Source: Ascidiaceihabitans sp039975415 (GTDB taxonomy: Bacteria; Pseudomonadota; Alphaproteobacteria; Rhodobacterales; Rhodobacteraceae). Taken from it: a stretch of 64,000 nt of DNA. Position numbers and translations under genes: made by a program. Numbering within the stretch: the stretch's first letter is position 1; each line of letters begins with the position of its first letter. Below the pieces are notes generated by a model that had not been told where the DNA came from, did not search any database, and was given only the letters and a program-made list of their open reading frames with translations. The stretch lies in assembly GCF_039975415.1 (NCBI RefSeq), contig NZ_JBDWHD010000014.1. One strand, given 5' to 3'. Of the stretch, positions 26,046-35,183 are shown one piece after another.

Positions 26046-26754
26046 AGGCCTCGACAAACCGGTCTCGTGCTTTTGGTAGGGGGCGATTTCCCAAATTGGC
26101 CGCCAAATGATTGCGCAAGAAATGGCCCGTGGTTGCAAATCCCTGAATAATTTCGGCGTCCGGGGCAGGCCCCACACCGCGCAACACATCTGGCAAAGGC
26201 AGCAAGCGGTCTGCCCAGTCTCCGGCACCGTTCCGCGACACGGCGCGGCCGGTTTTGGGCGAGACATACACCAAATCGTCTCGTGATCCCGTCACCGCAC
26301 AGGCCGACAAATCAAGGCCGTGACCCATTTCCTCTAGCAGTGCGACTTCCCAGCGCAGATAGGCCAACGGCCAAATATCCGGTTTCCCCAAAAGATCCAA
26401 AAGCTGTTCGGTGCGCGTGTACAACGGTGCATGAGGTTCGCGTTCAGGCAGGCAAAAACTAAGCAAGGCCGTGACCGTATTCAATCCAGCCAGTGACAAA
26501 CGGTCTGCCATAGCCACGTCAGCCCGACTGCGAATTGGCTCAACGGTGAAACTGCCAATGTGGTCCTCAAGTCGTGCACGCCATGCCACGTCCAATTGGG
26601 CACCGGGTTGTAAGATCGGTGCAATCTTGCGGCTGGTGCCACCCCGCACAACACCGGCATGGCGGCCCTGTTCCGGCGTGAACACCTCAATGATGGCAGA
26701 GCTTTCACCGTGGCGGCGCACCGCCAGTAAAATTCCGGTGCCGCGCCATTCCAT
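26029..26754 (-). CDS. recO: DNA repair protein RecO
   Basis: 241 residues. An N-terminal OB fold begins MEWRGTGILLAVRRHGESSA and leads to GRHAGVVRGG, the usual RecO start. The helical C-terminal half carries the PLAYLRWEVALLEEMGHGLD segment. RecO loads RecA with RecF and RecR at gaps. The start directly abuts the DUF1491 stop. It is the last gene of the pdxJ to recO operon. Confidence 0.94.
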   Translation of the reverse strand: MEWRGTGILLAVRRHGESSAIIEVFTPEQGRHAGVVRGGTSRKIAPILQPGAQLDVAWRARLEDHIGSFTVEPIRSRADVAMADRLSLAGLNTVTALLSFCLPEREPHAPLYTRTEQLLDLLGKPDIWPLAYLRWEVALLEEMGHGLDLSACAVTGSRDDLVYVSPKTGRAVSRNGAGDWADRLLPLPDVLRGVGPAPDAEIIQGFATTGHFLRNHLAANLGNRPLPKARDRFVEAFKRQV

Positions 26755-27084
26755 TTAGGACAACCCTTCTTGATCCAGAAGATGCCGCCCCGCCCGGTCT
26801 TCCACCTCGATCACCCAAAGATCGGGATCAAATCCACATTGGCGCTCTATGGCGGCATCCACATCGCGCTCAGCCCCCGCTGCCAGTTCGGCCCAGACGC
26901 GGGTGTCTGACATCAAATCAAAAGATCGCTGATACAAAACGGCTTTGTCATCCAATGTACTCAGCTTGACCAAGACCGCACCGCCCGTATCGTCACCATG
27001 AACCACCACAAACGCGGGAATATCAAACATCCGCAAACGCGCGAGATAGGCATCAACCCAAAACCGCGACGTCAGGCGGCTCAT
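26755..27084 (-). CDS. DUF1491 family protein
   Basis: 109 residues, soluble. The start RLTSRFWVDAYLARLRMFDI and the segment GGAVLVKLSTLDD followed by CGFDPDLWVIEVEDRAGRHL are the DUF1491 hallmarks. The family is restricted to alphaproteobacteria and commonly lies between era and recO, as here. No function is known; its constant linkage to ribosome assembly and repair genes is the only hint. Confidence 0.9.
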   Translation of the reverse strand: MSRLTSRFWVDAYLARLRMFDIPAFVVVHGDDTGGAVLVKLSTLDDKAVLYQRSFDLMSDTRVWAELAAGAERDVDAAIERQCGFDPDLWVIEVEDRAGRHLLDQEGLS

Positions 27085-27135
27085 CGTGTCATATTCCTAA
27101 AAAGATCCCCACCAGAGGTTTCCAAGGCTGCCAAG

Positions 27136-28044
27136 TCACGCATTGCCATCTTTGAAATCCAAGCCCATCTCCGAATAGCGTTCAGCTTCGTCCAGCCAGC
27201 CGGAACGCACTTTGACTTGCAAAAACAAATGCACTTTGCGGCCCAAAAATTCCGTCAATTCCTCGCGGGACGCTTTGGAAACCTGCTTGATGGTTTCGCC
27301 TTTGTGACCCAGCAGAATGCCTTTGTGGCCATCGCGCACAACGTAAATGATCTGGTCGATTTTGGCGGAGCCGTCTTTGCGTTCTTCCCAGTTTTCCGTT
27401 TCGACGGTCAGCTGGTAGGGCAATTCCTGATGCAGTCGCAACGTCAGCTTTTCACGGGTCATTTCAGCCGCGATCATGCGCAAAGGCAAATCGGCGATCT
27501 GGTCTTCAGGGTACAACCATGGACCTTCGGGGACTTCACCCGCCAACCAAGTGCGCAACGCGTCTACACCGTGGCCCTTTTCTGCGGAAATTAGGAAAGT
27601 CTCAACGAAAGGATAGCGTTCATTCAAGTCTTTGGTCAGTCCCAGCAAAACGGGGGCCTCAACGCGGTCAATCTTGTTGACGGCCAACGCAACTTTACGG
27701 CCTTTGCCGACGTCGCCCAGCCCCTCCAGTATGCGTTCGACCCCTTCGGTGACGCCGCGATGGGCTTCGACCATCAGCACCACAACGTCTGCATCCGCGG
27801 CCCCGCCCCACGCGGCAGCCACCATAGCGCGGTCCAGACGGCGCCTTGGCTGGAACAAGCCGGGAGTGTCCACAAACACCAACTGTGCGTCACCCTCCAT
27901 TGCAACCCCGCGTATGCGGGCGCGCGTTGTTTGCACCTTGTGGGTGACGATGGAAACTTTGGCGCCGACCATGCGGTTCAAAAGGGTGGATTTTCCGGCG
28001 TTCGGCTCTCCGATAAGGGCGACAAATCCTGCGCGGGTGGTCAT
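27136..28044 (-). CDS. era: GTPase Era
   Basis: 302 residues. G1 is GEPNAGKSTLLN, G3 is DTPGL and G4 is NKID. The C-terminal KH domain has LGHKGETIKQVSKASREELT and ends with the HLFLQVKV strand. Era binds 16S rRNA and helps 30S assembly. Its start overlaps the rnc stop by four bases. Confidence 0.97.
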   Translation of the reverse strand: MTTRAGFVALIGEPNAGKSTLLNRMVGAKVSIVTHKVQTTRARIRGVAMEGDAQLVFVDTPGLFQPRRRLDRAMVAAAWGGAADADVVVLMVEAHRGVTEGVERILEGLGDVGKGRKVALAVNKIDRVEAPVLLGLTKDLNERYPFVETFLISAEKGHGVDALRTWLAGEVPEGPWLYPEDQIADLPLRMIAAEMTREKLTLRLHQELPYQLTVETENWEERKDGSAKIDQIIYVVRDGHKGILLGHKGETIKQVSKASREELTEFLGRKVHLFLQVKVRSGWLDEAERYSEMGLDFKDGNA

Positions 28045-28727
28045 TTTGAATTCTCCAAATCAGCCAAAAGGGCTTTGGCAGCGGCTTGTTCAGCTTGCCG
28101 TTTTGACCCGGCGGTGGCCAAGGCTTGAGCGCCCGTATCAAGGCGGGCCGCAATGGTAAAGACCGGGGCATGGTCGGGGCCACTGCGCTGTGTTTCTACA
28201 TAGCGTGGAGGGGCCATTTTGCGGGCTTGGGCCCATTCCTGCAACGCGGTCTTGGCATCACGCGCGTCTTCTTCGACTTGTCCGATGCGTGCGCCCCAAA
28301 GACGCAAAATCATATCGCGGGCTGCTGCAAACCCCGCATCCAGGTAAACGGCTGCAATGACGGCCTCAACCGCATCGCCAAGCAAGGCGTTCTTGCGCCG
28401 CCCCCCCGACACCATTTCTGATCTGCCAAGGCGCAGAACCTCGCCCAACCCAATGTCGCGGGCCACATCAGCGCATGCCTCTTTGCGCACAAGGGCGTTG
28501 AAACGCGGCGCCATCTGGCCTTCGGTGGCAGATGCATCCCCAGCGAAAAGCGCCTCAGCCATCACCAGCCCCAAGACCCTATCCCCTAGAAACTCCAGAC
28601 GCTGGTTGTCTTCGCGCGTGGGCGATGACATCGAGGCATGCGTCACAGCACGCGTCAGCAATGCGGGATTTGCAAAAACATGCCCGATGCGCGTTTCGAA
28701 TTCTTTTAGCTCAGCACTTAATTTCAT
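28041..28727 (-). CDS. rnc: Ribonuclease III
   Basis: 228 residues from the ATG at 28727, which overlaps the preceding lepB stop (ATGA); a TTG five codons upstream is less likely. The catalytic signature is NQRLEFLGDRVLGLVMAE with the acidic pair, followed by LLGDAVEAVIAAVYLD containing the second acidic pair. The C-terminal double-stranded RNA binding domain runs from about 155 and ends with KRQAEQAAAKALLADLE. It processes rRNA precursors and structured RNAs. Confidence 0.96.
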   Translation of the reverse strand: MKLSAELKEFETRIGHVFANPALLTRAVTHASMSSPTREDNQRLEFLGDRVLGLVMAEALFAGDASATEGQMAPRFNALVRKEACADVARDIGLGEVLRLGRSEMVSGGRRKNALLGDAVEAVIAAVYLDAGFAAARDMILRLWGARIGQVEEDARDAKTALQEWAQARKMAPPRYVETQRSGPDHAPVFTIAARLDTGAQALATAGSKRQAEQAAAKALLADLENSK

Positions 28728-29860
28728 CGTATCTTCGTCCAAAAACGCGCACCTCTAAATCCGGTAGGATCCCAAAGCGCAAAGCCTGCATTCGACACCA
28801 CAACACGTGTGGCCCGCCCGACAAGGTTTTCCACCGGCACAAACCCCACACCGCCAGCGGCCTGCGCCATGCGACTGTCAGCAGAGTTATCACGATTGTC
28901 CCCCAACACAAATATCATGCCATCCGGTACCGTAATCTGCGCCATAGAATCGGCCTGCGTCTGGCTGATGTCCAAAATCCCGTAGCGCCGCCCGTCAGAC
29001 GTGGTTTCCTGCAGCAGCGATTTCGCACAACGTCCCCCCAAAGGCGTCACAGTCCGGCACCGCGGCAACGCGTGGCCCAGACCTTGCATTTCCATGGGCT
29101 CAACATAATCGCCTTGCGCTGTTTGCGTTAGGCCCGCGCCATTCACCACCACCTGCCCGTCTTTCAACGCAACAGTATCGCCCGACACTGCGATCACACG
29201 TTTTATGAAATCACGACCCGTGACGGGGTGTTTGAACACAACGACATCGCCACGACCCGGATTGCGTTGCAACATACGGTCCGCGTCGCCACACAGCCCG
29301 AAACAGGGCAACCCGTATGCTATTGTGGATACCGTTATGTAATCACCCACAACAACTGTGGGCTTCATACTGCCTGCGGGAATCCAGAATGGCTGCACCG
29401 CAAAGGTGACCCCCACCAAAGCCACAAACCCACCCGCAACAGCGATCTGCCCGAACACAGACGGGTCACTGTGGTCATATTGGTTTGTGCCCAGTTCAGC
29501 CCGTTTGAAAGCTGCAAACAACGTCAGGACAAACCCCACATACGGCACCAACCACAACAGCGCCCACCACCCCGACATACCCATATCATGCAACCTGCGC
29601 ACACCAAGTGGCAGCAAAGGCAGGGCCACGGTCACCGCCACCAAGCGGATGTACCCGAAACTGACCTTTGACGGAACCAGCGCATGATAGACCAAGGATG
29701 CAACGACAATGACAATCAAGCCAAAGATCACAGGCCAGATAAACGCAGACCGGCTGGCGCGACCGCTGAACGTAAACATGAGCCGTACACAGTCGATCAC
29801 GGCGCGGACTGGGCCCAATTGCGGGGCCGGTCCGCTTGTCCGCCTGCTGTCAGAGATCAA
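28724..29860 (-). CDS. Signal peptidase I fused to an N-terminal DUF805 membrane domain
   Basis: 378 residues. Residues 20-125 form a DUF805 domain: FTFSGRASRSAFIWP, two or three helices, then the typical GVRRLHDMGMSGWWALL and a last helix. A further helix leads into the signal peptidase part with the catalytic Ser164 in IPAGSMKPT, the general-base Lys220 in GRDFIKRVIAVSGD and box E GDNRDNSADSR. All catalytic boxes are intact. Its stop overlaps rnc and its start overlaps the preceding lepB stop. It is a second, longer signal peptidase next to a conventional one. Confidence 0.9.
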   Translation of the reverse strand: MISDSRRTSGPAPQLGPVRAVIDCVRLMFTFSGRASRSAFIWPVIFGLIVIVVASLVYHALVPSKVSFGYIRLVAVTVALPLLPLGVRRLHDMGMSGWWALLWLVPYVGFVLTLFAAFKRAELGTNQYDHSDPSVFGQIAVAGGFVALVGVTFAVQPFWIPAGSMKPTVVVGDYITVSTIAYGLPCFGLCGDADRMLQRNPGRGDVVVFKHPVTGRDFIKRVIAVSGDTVALKDGQVVVNGAGLTQTAQGDYVEPMEMQGLGHALPRCRTVTPLGGRCAKSLLQETTSDGRRYGILDISQTQADSMAQITVPDGMIFVLGDNRDNSADSRMAQAAGGVGFVPVENLVGRATRVVVSNAGFALWDPTGFRGARFWTKIR

Positions 29861-30681
29861 TGGACCCCTTTAAGAAAGCGATCGCCGCGCCAGGTCCAGA
29901 AATACAACATGGATGCCCCCGCCGACGAGAACACGATGCGGTCCGCGCGGCCGATCAGGTTCTCATAGGGTACAAAGCCCACCCCACCGCGCACCTGCGC
30001 CAAGCGGCTGTCAGCGGAATTGTCACGGTTGTCGCCCATGAAAAAGAACTGCCCTTCAGGCACGCGGAACACAGCGGTGTTGTCAGCGGGCAGGTCAGCA
30101 ATGTTGAGAATTTTGTGTGATGTACCATTCGGGAACGTTTCGACGAAACGCGGCTTTTCACAAACGGCGCCCAATGCAACGGGTCCGTTTTCACACCCCG
30201 GTCTGCGACCTTGCGGACCCTGTGGCGCGTTTGTTTCCGTGAAAATGCCATCTGGTTCTTGCGGCACAGGCTTGCCATTCAAAATGATAACACCGTTTTT
30301 CACCTGCAACGTATCCCCCGGCAGGCCGACCAGACGTTTGATGTAATCCACGCCTGAGACCGGGTGACGGAATACCACGACGTCGCCGCGTTCAGGCTCA
30401 CCGCCCCAAATGCGGTTGTTGTCGTTTTTCAGAAAGCCGCAAAGGTCTTCGGCGTCCACACCGGCGAAAGGCAAGCTTGGGCAAGAAGCATATGAATAGC
30501 CATAGGCCATTTTGTTCACGAACAAAAAATCACCGATCAAAAGCGTTTCTTTCATCGACCCTGATGGAATCCAGAAAGGTTGGAAAAACAGCGTCCGAAA
30601 CACACCTGCGATCAGCAGCGCGTAGACCACTGTTTTGATCGTTTCGACGATGGAATTGCCTGATTTTTCTTCGCTGGCCAT
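29857..30681 (-). CDS. lepB: Signal peptidase I
   Basis: 274 residues from the ATG at 30681, chosen because AGGAAG lies six bases before it and related proteins start at this point; another ATG lies six codons upstream. A membrane helix at about 14-34 precedes the catalytic Ser42 in IPSGSMKETLL. Lys115 in VDYIKRLVGLPGD is the general base, and GDNRDNSADSR is box E. It removes signal peptides from secreted preproteins. It overlaps the DUF805-fused paralogue by four bases. Confidence 0.95.
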   Translation of the reverse strand: MASEEKSGNSIVETIKTVVYALLIAGVFRTLFFQPFWIPSGSMKETLLIGDFLFVNKMAYGYSYASCPSLPFAGVDAEDLCGFLKNDNNRIWGGEPERGDVVVFRHPVSGVDYIKRLVGLPGDTLQVKNGVIILNGKPVPQEPDGIFTETNAPQGPQGRRPGCENGPVALGAVCEKPRFVETFPNGTSHKILNIADLPADNTAVFRVPEGQFFFMGDNRDNSADSRLAQVRGGVGFVPYENLIGRADRIVFSSAGASMLYFWTWRGDRFLKGVH

Positions 30682-30735
30682 GTCTGTCTTCCTGCTCATG
30701 TCTGGACTGCTTCTTGCGGGTCCGAACAGGTCAAG

Positions 30736-31137
30736 TCAAGCGACTGGACGTGCCTCAATGACAACAAAGGCCTGCGCCCAGGGGTGATCGTCGGTCAAAG
30801 TGACGTGAATGATGGCTTCATGACCCGCAGGCGTCATGTCTTTCAAGCGCTCGGCCGCCCACCCCGACACCGCCATAACAGGCTGGCCTGTGTCCAAATT
30901 GCTCACGGCCATATCCTTCCACGCGATGCCCATGCGCAAACCTGTTCCAAGCGCTTTTGAACAGGCTTCTTTTGCAGCCCAGCGTTTGGCGTATGTACCA
31001 GCCACATCACGCCTGCGCCCCGCCTTGGCTTGTTCCGTGTCGGTGAACACACGATTGCGAAAACGGTCGCCGTGACGATCCAGAACGCCCTGAATACGGT
31101 CGATGTTTGCCAAATCTGTGCCAATCCCCAAAATCAA
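30736..31137 (-). CDS. acpS: Holo-[acyl-carrier-protein] synthase
   Basis: 133 residues. Motif 1 is GIGTDLANIDRI with the metal-binding Asp, and motif 2 is KRWAAKEACSKALGTG. It transfers phosphopantetheine from CoA to acyl carrier protein. The start is TTG at 31137, embedded in TTGA, where TGA is the stop of the upstream Dabb gene; this overlap supports the unusual start. It is part of the pdxJ to recO operon. Confidence 0.94.
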   Translation of the reverse strand: MILGIGTDLANIDRIQGVLDRHGDRFRNRVFTDTEQAKAGRRRDVAGTYAKRWAAKEACSKALGTGLRMGIAWKDMAVSNLDTGQPVMAVSGWAAERLKDMTPAGHEAIIHVTLTDDHPWAQAFVVIEARPVA

Positions 31138-31445
31138 ATCGCAGCCTCCAGATCATAGACCAAAATGCCATCCACGCCTTTGGAACACAGCGCAACAAGC
31201 CTGCGTCCGATAGCTTGGTGTGCAGGATCATCCGCATAGGATTGCAACGCTGCCGCATCTTTGGCGTCCAGCGTAAATCCGTAGCTGTACCCCGGTGTTT
31301 TGCCCTCGAAATCGCGGTTCGGGCCAGCCACAAATCCCGAAATGCCCGGCAAGGTCCGCGTCAGCGTTTCAAGGTCGCGCAAGGCAACTTCAAGATCCTT
31401 TATTGCGGCAGATGGCACATCCAGCATGACACAATGACGGATCAC
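31134..31445 (-). CDS. Dabb family (stress-responsive A/B barrel) protein
   Basis: 103 residues with the dimeric alpha/beta-barrel pattern: MIRHCVMLDVP at the start, LPGISGFVAGPNRD, the FEGKTPGYSYGFTLD strand and the QSYADDPAHQAI segment that is highly typical of Dabb proteins. No catalytic function is assigned to the family in bacteria. It is overlapped by four bases on both sides, by pdxJ upstream and acpS downstream, so it is made as part of the operon. Confidence 0.9.
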   Translation of the reverse strand: MIRHCVMLDVPSAAIKDLEVALRDLETLTRTLPGISGFVAGPNRDFEGKTPGYSYGFTLDAKDAAALQSYADDPAHQAIGRRLVALCSKGVDGILVYDLEAAI

Positions 31446-32191
31446 GCACGCGCCTCGTCCATCAAACGGCGCATTTCCGCGATGGCGGGGTTCAGTCCGC
31501 GAAAAATCGCTTCACCAATCAGAAAATGCCCGATATTCAATTCTTTAACCTCTGGAAAGGCCGCCACGGGTTGGACCGTCTCATAGGTCAAACCATGACC
31601 GACATGGACTTCTAGGCCAAGATCATGGGCAAAGCTGCTCATCTCGCGCATGGCTTCCAATTCGCGGTCGCGGTCGTTGATGCGGCCTTCATGATGCGCG
31701 TCGCAATAGGCACCTGAGTGCAATTCAACCACTTCGGCACCAATGCGGTGCGCGGCCTCGATCTGGCGTTTGTCTGCAGCGATAAAGATTGATACCCGGC
31801 TGCCTGCTTCGCGCAGGGGTGCTATGAAATGGGCCAGCCTGTTTTCTTCGCGCGCGACTTCCAAACCGCCTTCCGTTGTGCGTTCTTCGCGCTTTTCCGG
31901 CACGATGCACACAGCATGGGGTTTGTGCCGCAAAGCAATCGCCTGCATTTCTTCAGTGGCCGCCATCTCGAAGTTCAGCGGCACGGTCAGCATTTCCATT
32001 AACCCGTCAATATCTGCATCCGAGATGTGGCGCCTGTCTTCGCGCAGGTGGGCTGTGATGCCGTCACACCCGGCCTCCTGCGCGATCTGCGCGGCGCGAA
32101 GCGGGTCAGGCGTGTCGCCACCACGTGCGTTGCGCACGGTGGCCACGTGGTCGATGTTGATGCCCAAACGCAGTTTTTCATCCGATGTCAT
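31442..32191 (-). CDS. pdxJ: Pyridoxine 5'-phosphate synthase
   Basis: 249 residues. The TIM-barrel enzyme begins RLGINIDHVATVRNARGG and has HLREDRRHISDADI, VPEKREERTTEGGL and GAEVVELHSGAYCD. It closes the pyridine ring in vitamin B6 synthesis. It is the first gene of a nine-gene minus-strand series (pdxJ, Dabb, acpS, lepB, lepB-DUF805, rnc, era, DUF1491, recO) with mostly four-base overlaps. Confidence 0.97.
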   Translation of the reverse strand: MTSDEKLRLGINIDHVATVRNARGGDTPDPLRAAQIAQEAGCDGITAHLREDRRHISDADIDGLMEMLTVPLNFEMAATEEMQAIALRHKPHAVCIVPEKREERTTEGGLEVAREENRLAHFIAPLREAGSRVSIFIAADKRQIEAAHRIGAEVVELHSGAYCDAHHEGRINDRDRELEAMREMSSFAHDLGLEVHVGHGLTYETVQPVAAFPEVKELNIGHFLIGEAIFRGLNPAIAEMRRLMDEARA

Positions 32192-32255
32192 AACGCACCT
32201 TTCTTCGTATTGGCTTTCGTTTTGGCCTTCATGTCGGTTTTGTTCTGGCCAAGAA

Positions 32256-32275
32256 GATATTTAGGGCAAAAGAAG
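32256..32275 (+). repeat. Short repeated intergenic motif, copy 1
   Basis: GATATTTAGGGCAAAAGAAG in the 146-base gap before pdxJ. A near copy lies before fmt on the minus strand (41992-42013). The two differ by small insertions and one or two substitutions. A family of such AT-rich intergenic motifs is plausible in Rhodobacteraceae, but only two copies are visible here. Confidence 0.35.
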
Positions 32276-32337
32276 CGCGCGGCACCGGCAAAGTACACCG
32301 GTTTATTGTACCGACACAGCGCAAACGCGGCTGCGCA

Positions 32338-32997
32338 CTATTCTTCAATTTTGCGTTTGGCTTCGGCTTTGGCGGCTGCTTTGGCCTTCAAAGCTTCGAA
32401 TTTGGCCTTGATCACACCTTTGCGACGGTGCTGATAGGCGCGGATCAAAGGCACCGAAATATAGTAGCAAACTGTCGCACATAGGATGCCCGGCAAGATG
32501 CCCCCGACCAGATAGGGGTAGAAAACCTCATGATAGAACACCATGATTCCGTGCCAGTCGGTGGCCTGCCCCGTTGCCACGTTTTTCATGTTCAGCCAAA
32601 GGTCAGCCGCCGCGTCCCAGAATTTTCCGCCAAAAGACCGTTGTGCGCCTTCTTCCATCTCGGTGCCCAGCAGCCAGTGCCCCGTTTTCAAGGCGGCAAG
32701 GCCAATGGGAACATACGTCAGTGGGTTTCCAAAAAAGGTCGCCATCAAAGAGGCCAGCATGTTGCCGCGCATAAGCCGCGCGATCAAAGCGGCCACAATG
32801 AAATGCATGCCATAAAAGGGGGTGAACGTGGTAAAGACACCGGCCCAAATGCCGCGCGCGATGCGTTCGGGACTGTCCGGCAGACGGCGAACCCGATGTT
32901 TGACATAGTGAAACGCACGCGCCCAACCGCCGCGTGGCCAAAGAAATTCGGCCACCGCACGCAAAACCGGTTTTGGGTCGCGGCGTTTAAAAATCAC
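32338..32997 (-). CDS. DUF2062 domain-containing membrane protein
   Basis: 219 residues from the GTG at 32997, which has AAAGGA eight bases upstream; the longer frame upstream overlaps the rel gene. The DUF2062 domain covers about 45-195, with ARGIWAGVFTTFTPFYGMH, helices around residues 60-120 and MATFFGNPLTYVPI. The C-terminal 30 residues are a Lys/Ala/Glu-rich helix. The function of this membrane family is unknown. It follows the rel/spoT gene by 19 bases. Confidence 0.9.
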   Translation of the reverse strand: MIFKRRDPKPVLRAVAEFLWPRGGWARAFHYVKHRVRRLPDSPERIARGIWAGVFTTFTPFYGMHFIVAALIARLMRGNMLASLMATFFGNPLTYVPIGLAALKTGHWLLGTEMEEGAQRSFGGKFWDAAADLWLNMKNVATGQATDWHGIMVFYHEVFYPYLVGGILPGILCATVCYYISVPLIRAYQHRRKGVIKAKFEALKAKAAAKAEAKRKIEE

Positions 32998-33016
32998 CGT
33001 GGTGTCCTTTGTCGTT

Positions 33017-35158
33017 TCAGACGGCACGAGCCTTTTCAGGGCCGGTACGCGCCATATCTCTTTGCCGCTCAACGCTGGCGACATCGCTTTCGGCTTCCAA
33101 CGCGCCCACAAGGGAATGCAGATGTGCCACGTCTCTTAATTCCACATAGATCAGCAAACTGTAAAAGTCAGGTTTCCGATCCACAAAATGTAAGTCTGAG
33201 ATATTTGCGCCAGTCTCACCAATCAAGGTGCAGGTGCGCCCCAAGACACCGGCATCGTTCCCGATGGTCAACTTCAACGTCGCTCCATATTGCGCCGCGT
33301 GGCTGCCATCGTGCCAGTGCAGGTCCAACCAACGATCGGGTTGCTGTTCAAAGGCTTCCAGTCGTTCGCAATCAATGGTGTGCACAACAACGCCTGTGCC
33401 GCGCTGCGTGATCCCGATGATCCGTTCTCCGGGCAAAGGCTGGCAACAGCTGGCGCGTTCAAACGACTGGCCCGGCGCCAAACCGATTACCGCCCGATGC
33501 GCATCCACGGATGCACCGGATTTTTGTTGCAGGTCGGGGTAGATGGCCTGCACCACCTCGCGGCCCGTCAATTCGGCTGACCCCAAACGCGCCAGAACCT
33601 CATCGCCATCTTTCAATCGCAACTGTTTGGCAGCAGAGGCCAGCGCTTTATCCGTGGCCTTCTTTTTGACGTTGCCAAATGCAGATCGCGCCAGTTCGCG
33701 GCCCAGTTTGATAAACCGTTCACGGTCCGCTTCGCGCAAAGACCGCCGAATGGCAGATTTCGCTTTGCCGGTTTGGGCAATGTCCAGCCATGTTGCTTGG
33801 GGCGTTTGCCCTTCGGCGGTTACAACTTCCACCGATTGCCCGTTTTTCACACGGGTCCACAGCGGCACACGCATACCATCCACTTTGGCCCCGACACAGG
33901 CGTTGCCGATGCGCGTGTGGATGGCATAGGCAAAATCGATAGGCGTCGCTCCGCGCGGCAGTTTCACCACCTCGCCTTTCGGAGTGAAGCAAAAAACCTG
34001 ATCCGAATACATCTCGAGCTTGACGGCCTCAAGAAAGTCTTCGTGATCATCTTCGCCATCAAACTGTTCGGTCAGTTGTGCGATCCATTTGGCCGGATCC
34101 ACAGCAAAGGGGTTCTGGGTGCGCACGCCATCGCGGTAAGACCAATGCGCGGCGACACCGGATTCTGCCACATCATGCATTTGGCGGGTCCGAATTTGCA
34201 CCTCTACCCGTTTGCCGTCGCGGCCCGACACTGTGGTGTGAATAGAGCGGTATCCGTTGGATTTTGGCTGGCTGATGTAGTCTTTGAAGCGGCCCGGCAC
34301 AGCCCGCCACCGTTGGTGGATGGCCCCCAAAATCCGGTAGCAGTCTTCTTCGGTGCCCGTCACGATCCGAAATCCGTAAATATCGCTGAGACGGCTAAAA
34401 GATTGTTCCTTTTCCTGCATTTTGCGCCAAATCGAATAGGGCTTTTTGGCGCGGCCAAACACGTCGGCCTCAATATCGACTTTTTCAAGTTCCAACCGCA
34501 TATCGCCGGTAATGCGTTGGATCACGTCACCAGTTTCGCGTTGCAGCGTGATAAAGCGGCGAATGATGCTGGCGCGGCCTTCCGAATTGAGAACGCGAAA
34601 CGCCAGGTCTTCCAGTTCTTCACGCATCCATTGCATGCCCATACGGCCTGCCAATGGCGCAAAAATATCCATGGTTTCGCGGGCCTTCTGGACCTGCTTT
34701 TCGGGGCGCATGGATTTGATGGTGCGCATGTTGTGCAAGCGGTCAGCCAGTTTGACCAGAATAACACGCAAGTCTTTCGACATCGCCATAAACAGCTTAC
34801 GGAAATTTTCCGCCTGTTTGGTCTCAGAGCTGGTCAGTTGCAGGTTGGTCAGTTTGGTGACGCCATCGACCAGTTTTGCCGTCTCTTCCCCGAAAAGCTC
34901 AGAGACCTCAGCGTAGGATGCTTTGGTGTCTTCAATGGTGTCGTGCAGCAAAGCGGTGATGATGGTGGCATCATCCAGACGCTGCTCGGTTAGAATGGCA
35001 GCAACCGCGACGGGATGGGTAAAATAGGGTTCACCAGAATGGCGAAACTGCCCTTCGTGCATTTCGCCACCATAATCGTAAGCGGCGCGAATAAGGGCTT
35101 CGTTTGTCTTGGGGTTGTATGTGCGGACCAGTGCGATCAGGTCATCGGCTGTGGTCAT
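33017..35158 (-). CDS. Bifunctional (p)ppGpp synthetase/hydrolase (RelA/SpoT, Rsh)
   Basis: 713 residues, the length of Rsh enzymes with both activities. The HD hydrolase domain has HPVAVAAILTE and the HD pair at 72-73 in LLHDTIEDT. The synthetase domain has YSIWRKMQEKEQSFS and NGYRSIHTTVSG. TGS (TPKGEVVKLPRGATPIDFAY) and C-terminal ACT domains follow. It sets the stringent-response alarmone level. It is 25 bases downstream of rpoZ, the usual partner gene. Confidence 0.96.
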   Translation of the reverse strand: MTTADDLIALVRTYNPKTNEALIRAAYDYGGEMHEGQFRHSGEPYFTHPVAVAAILTEQRLDDATIITALLHDTIEDTKASYAEVSELFGEETAKLVDGVTKLTNLQLTSSETKQAENFRKLFMAMSKDLRVILVKLADRLHNMRTIKSMRPEKQVQKARETMDIFAPLAGRMGMQWMREELEDLAFRVLNSEGRASIIRRFITLQRETGDVIQRITGDMRLELEKVDIEADVFGRAKKPYSIWRKMQEKEQSFSRLSDIYGFRIVTGTEEDCYRILGAIHQRWRAVPGRFKDYISQPKSNGYRSIHTTVSGRDGKRVEVQIRTRQMHDVAESGVAAHWSYRDGVRTQNPFAVDPAKWIAQLTEQFDGEDDHEDFLEAVKLEMYSDQVFCFTPKGEVVKLPRGATPIDFAYAIHTRIGNACVGAKVDGMRVPLWTRVKNGQSVEVVTAEGQTPQATWLDIAQTGKAKSAIRRSLREADRERFIKLGRELARSAFGNVKKKATDKALASAAKQLRLKDGDEVLARLGSAELTGREVVQAIYPDLQQKSGASVDAHRAVIGLAPGQSFERASCCQPLPGERIIGITQRGTGVVVHTIDCERLEAFEQQPDRWLDLHWHDGSHAAQYGATLKLTIGNDAGVLGRTCTLIGETGANISDLHFVDRKPDFYSLLIYVELRDVAHLHSLVGALEAESDVASVERQRDMARTGPEKARAV

Positions 35159-35183
35159 CCGGTCCGCATCCTAAGTCGTGGCC

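Noticed and set aside
33773..34993. Plus-strand 406-residue frame inside the rel/spoT gene
   Set aside because: Antisense open frame caused by GC-rich codon use; the minus strand encodes a clear HD/synthetase protein.
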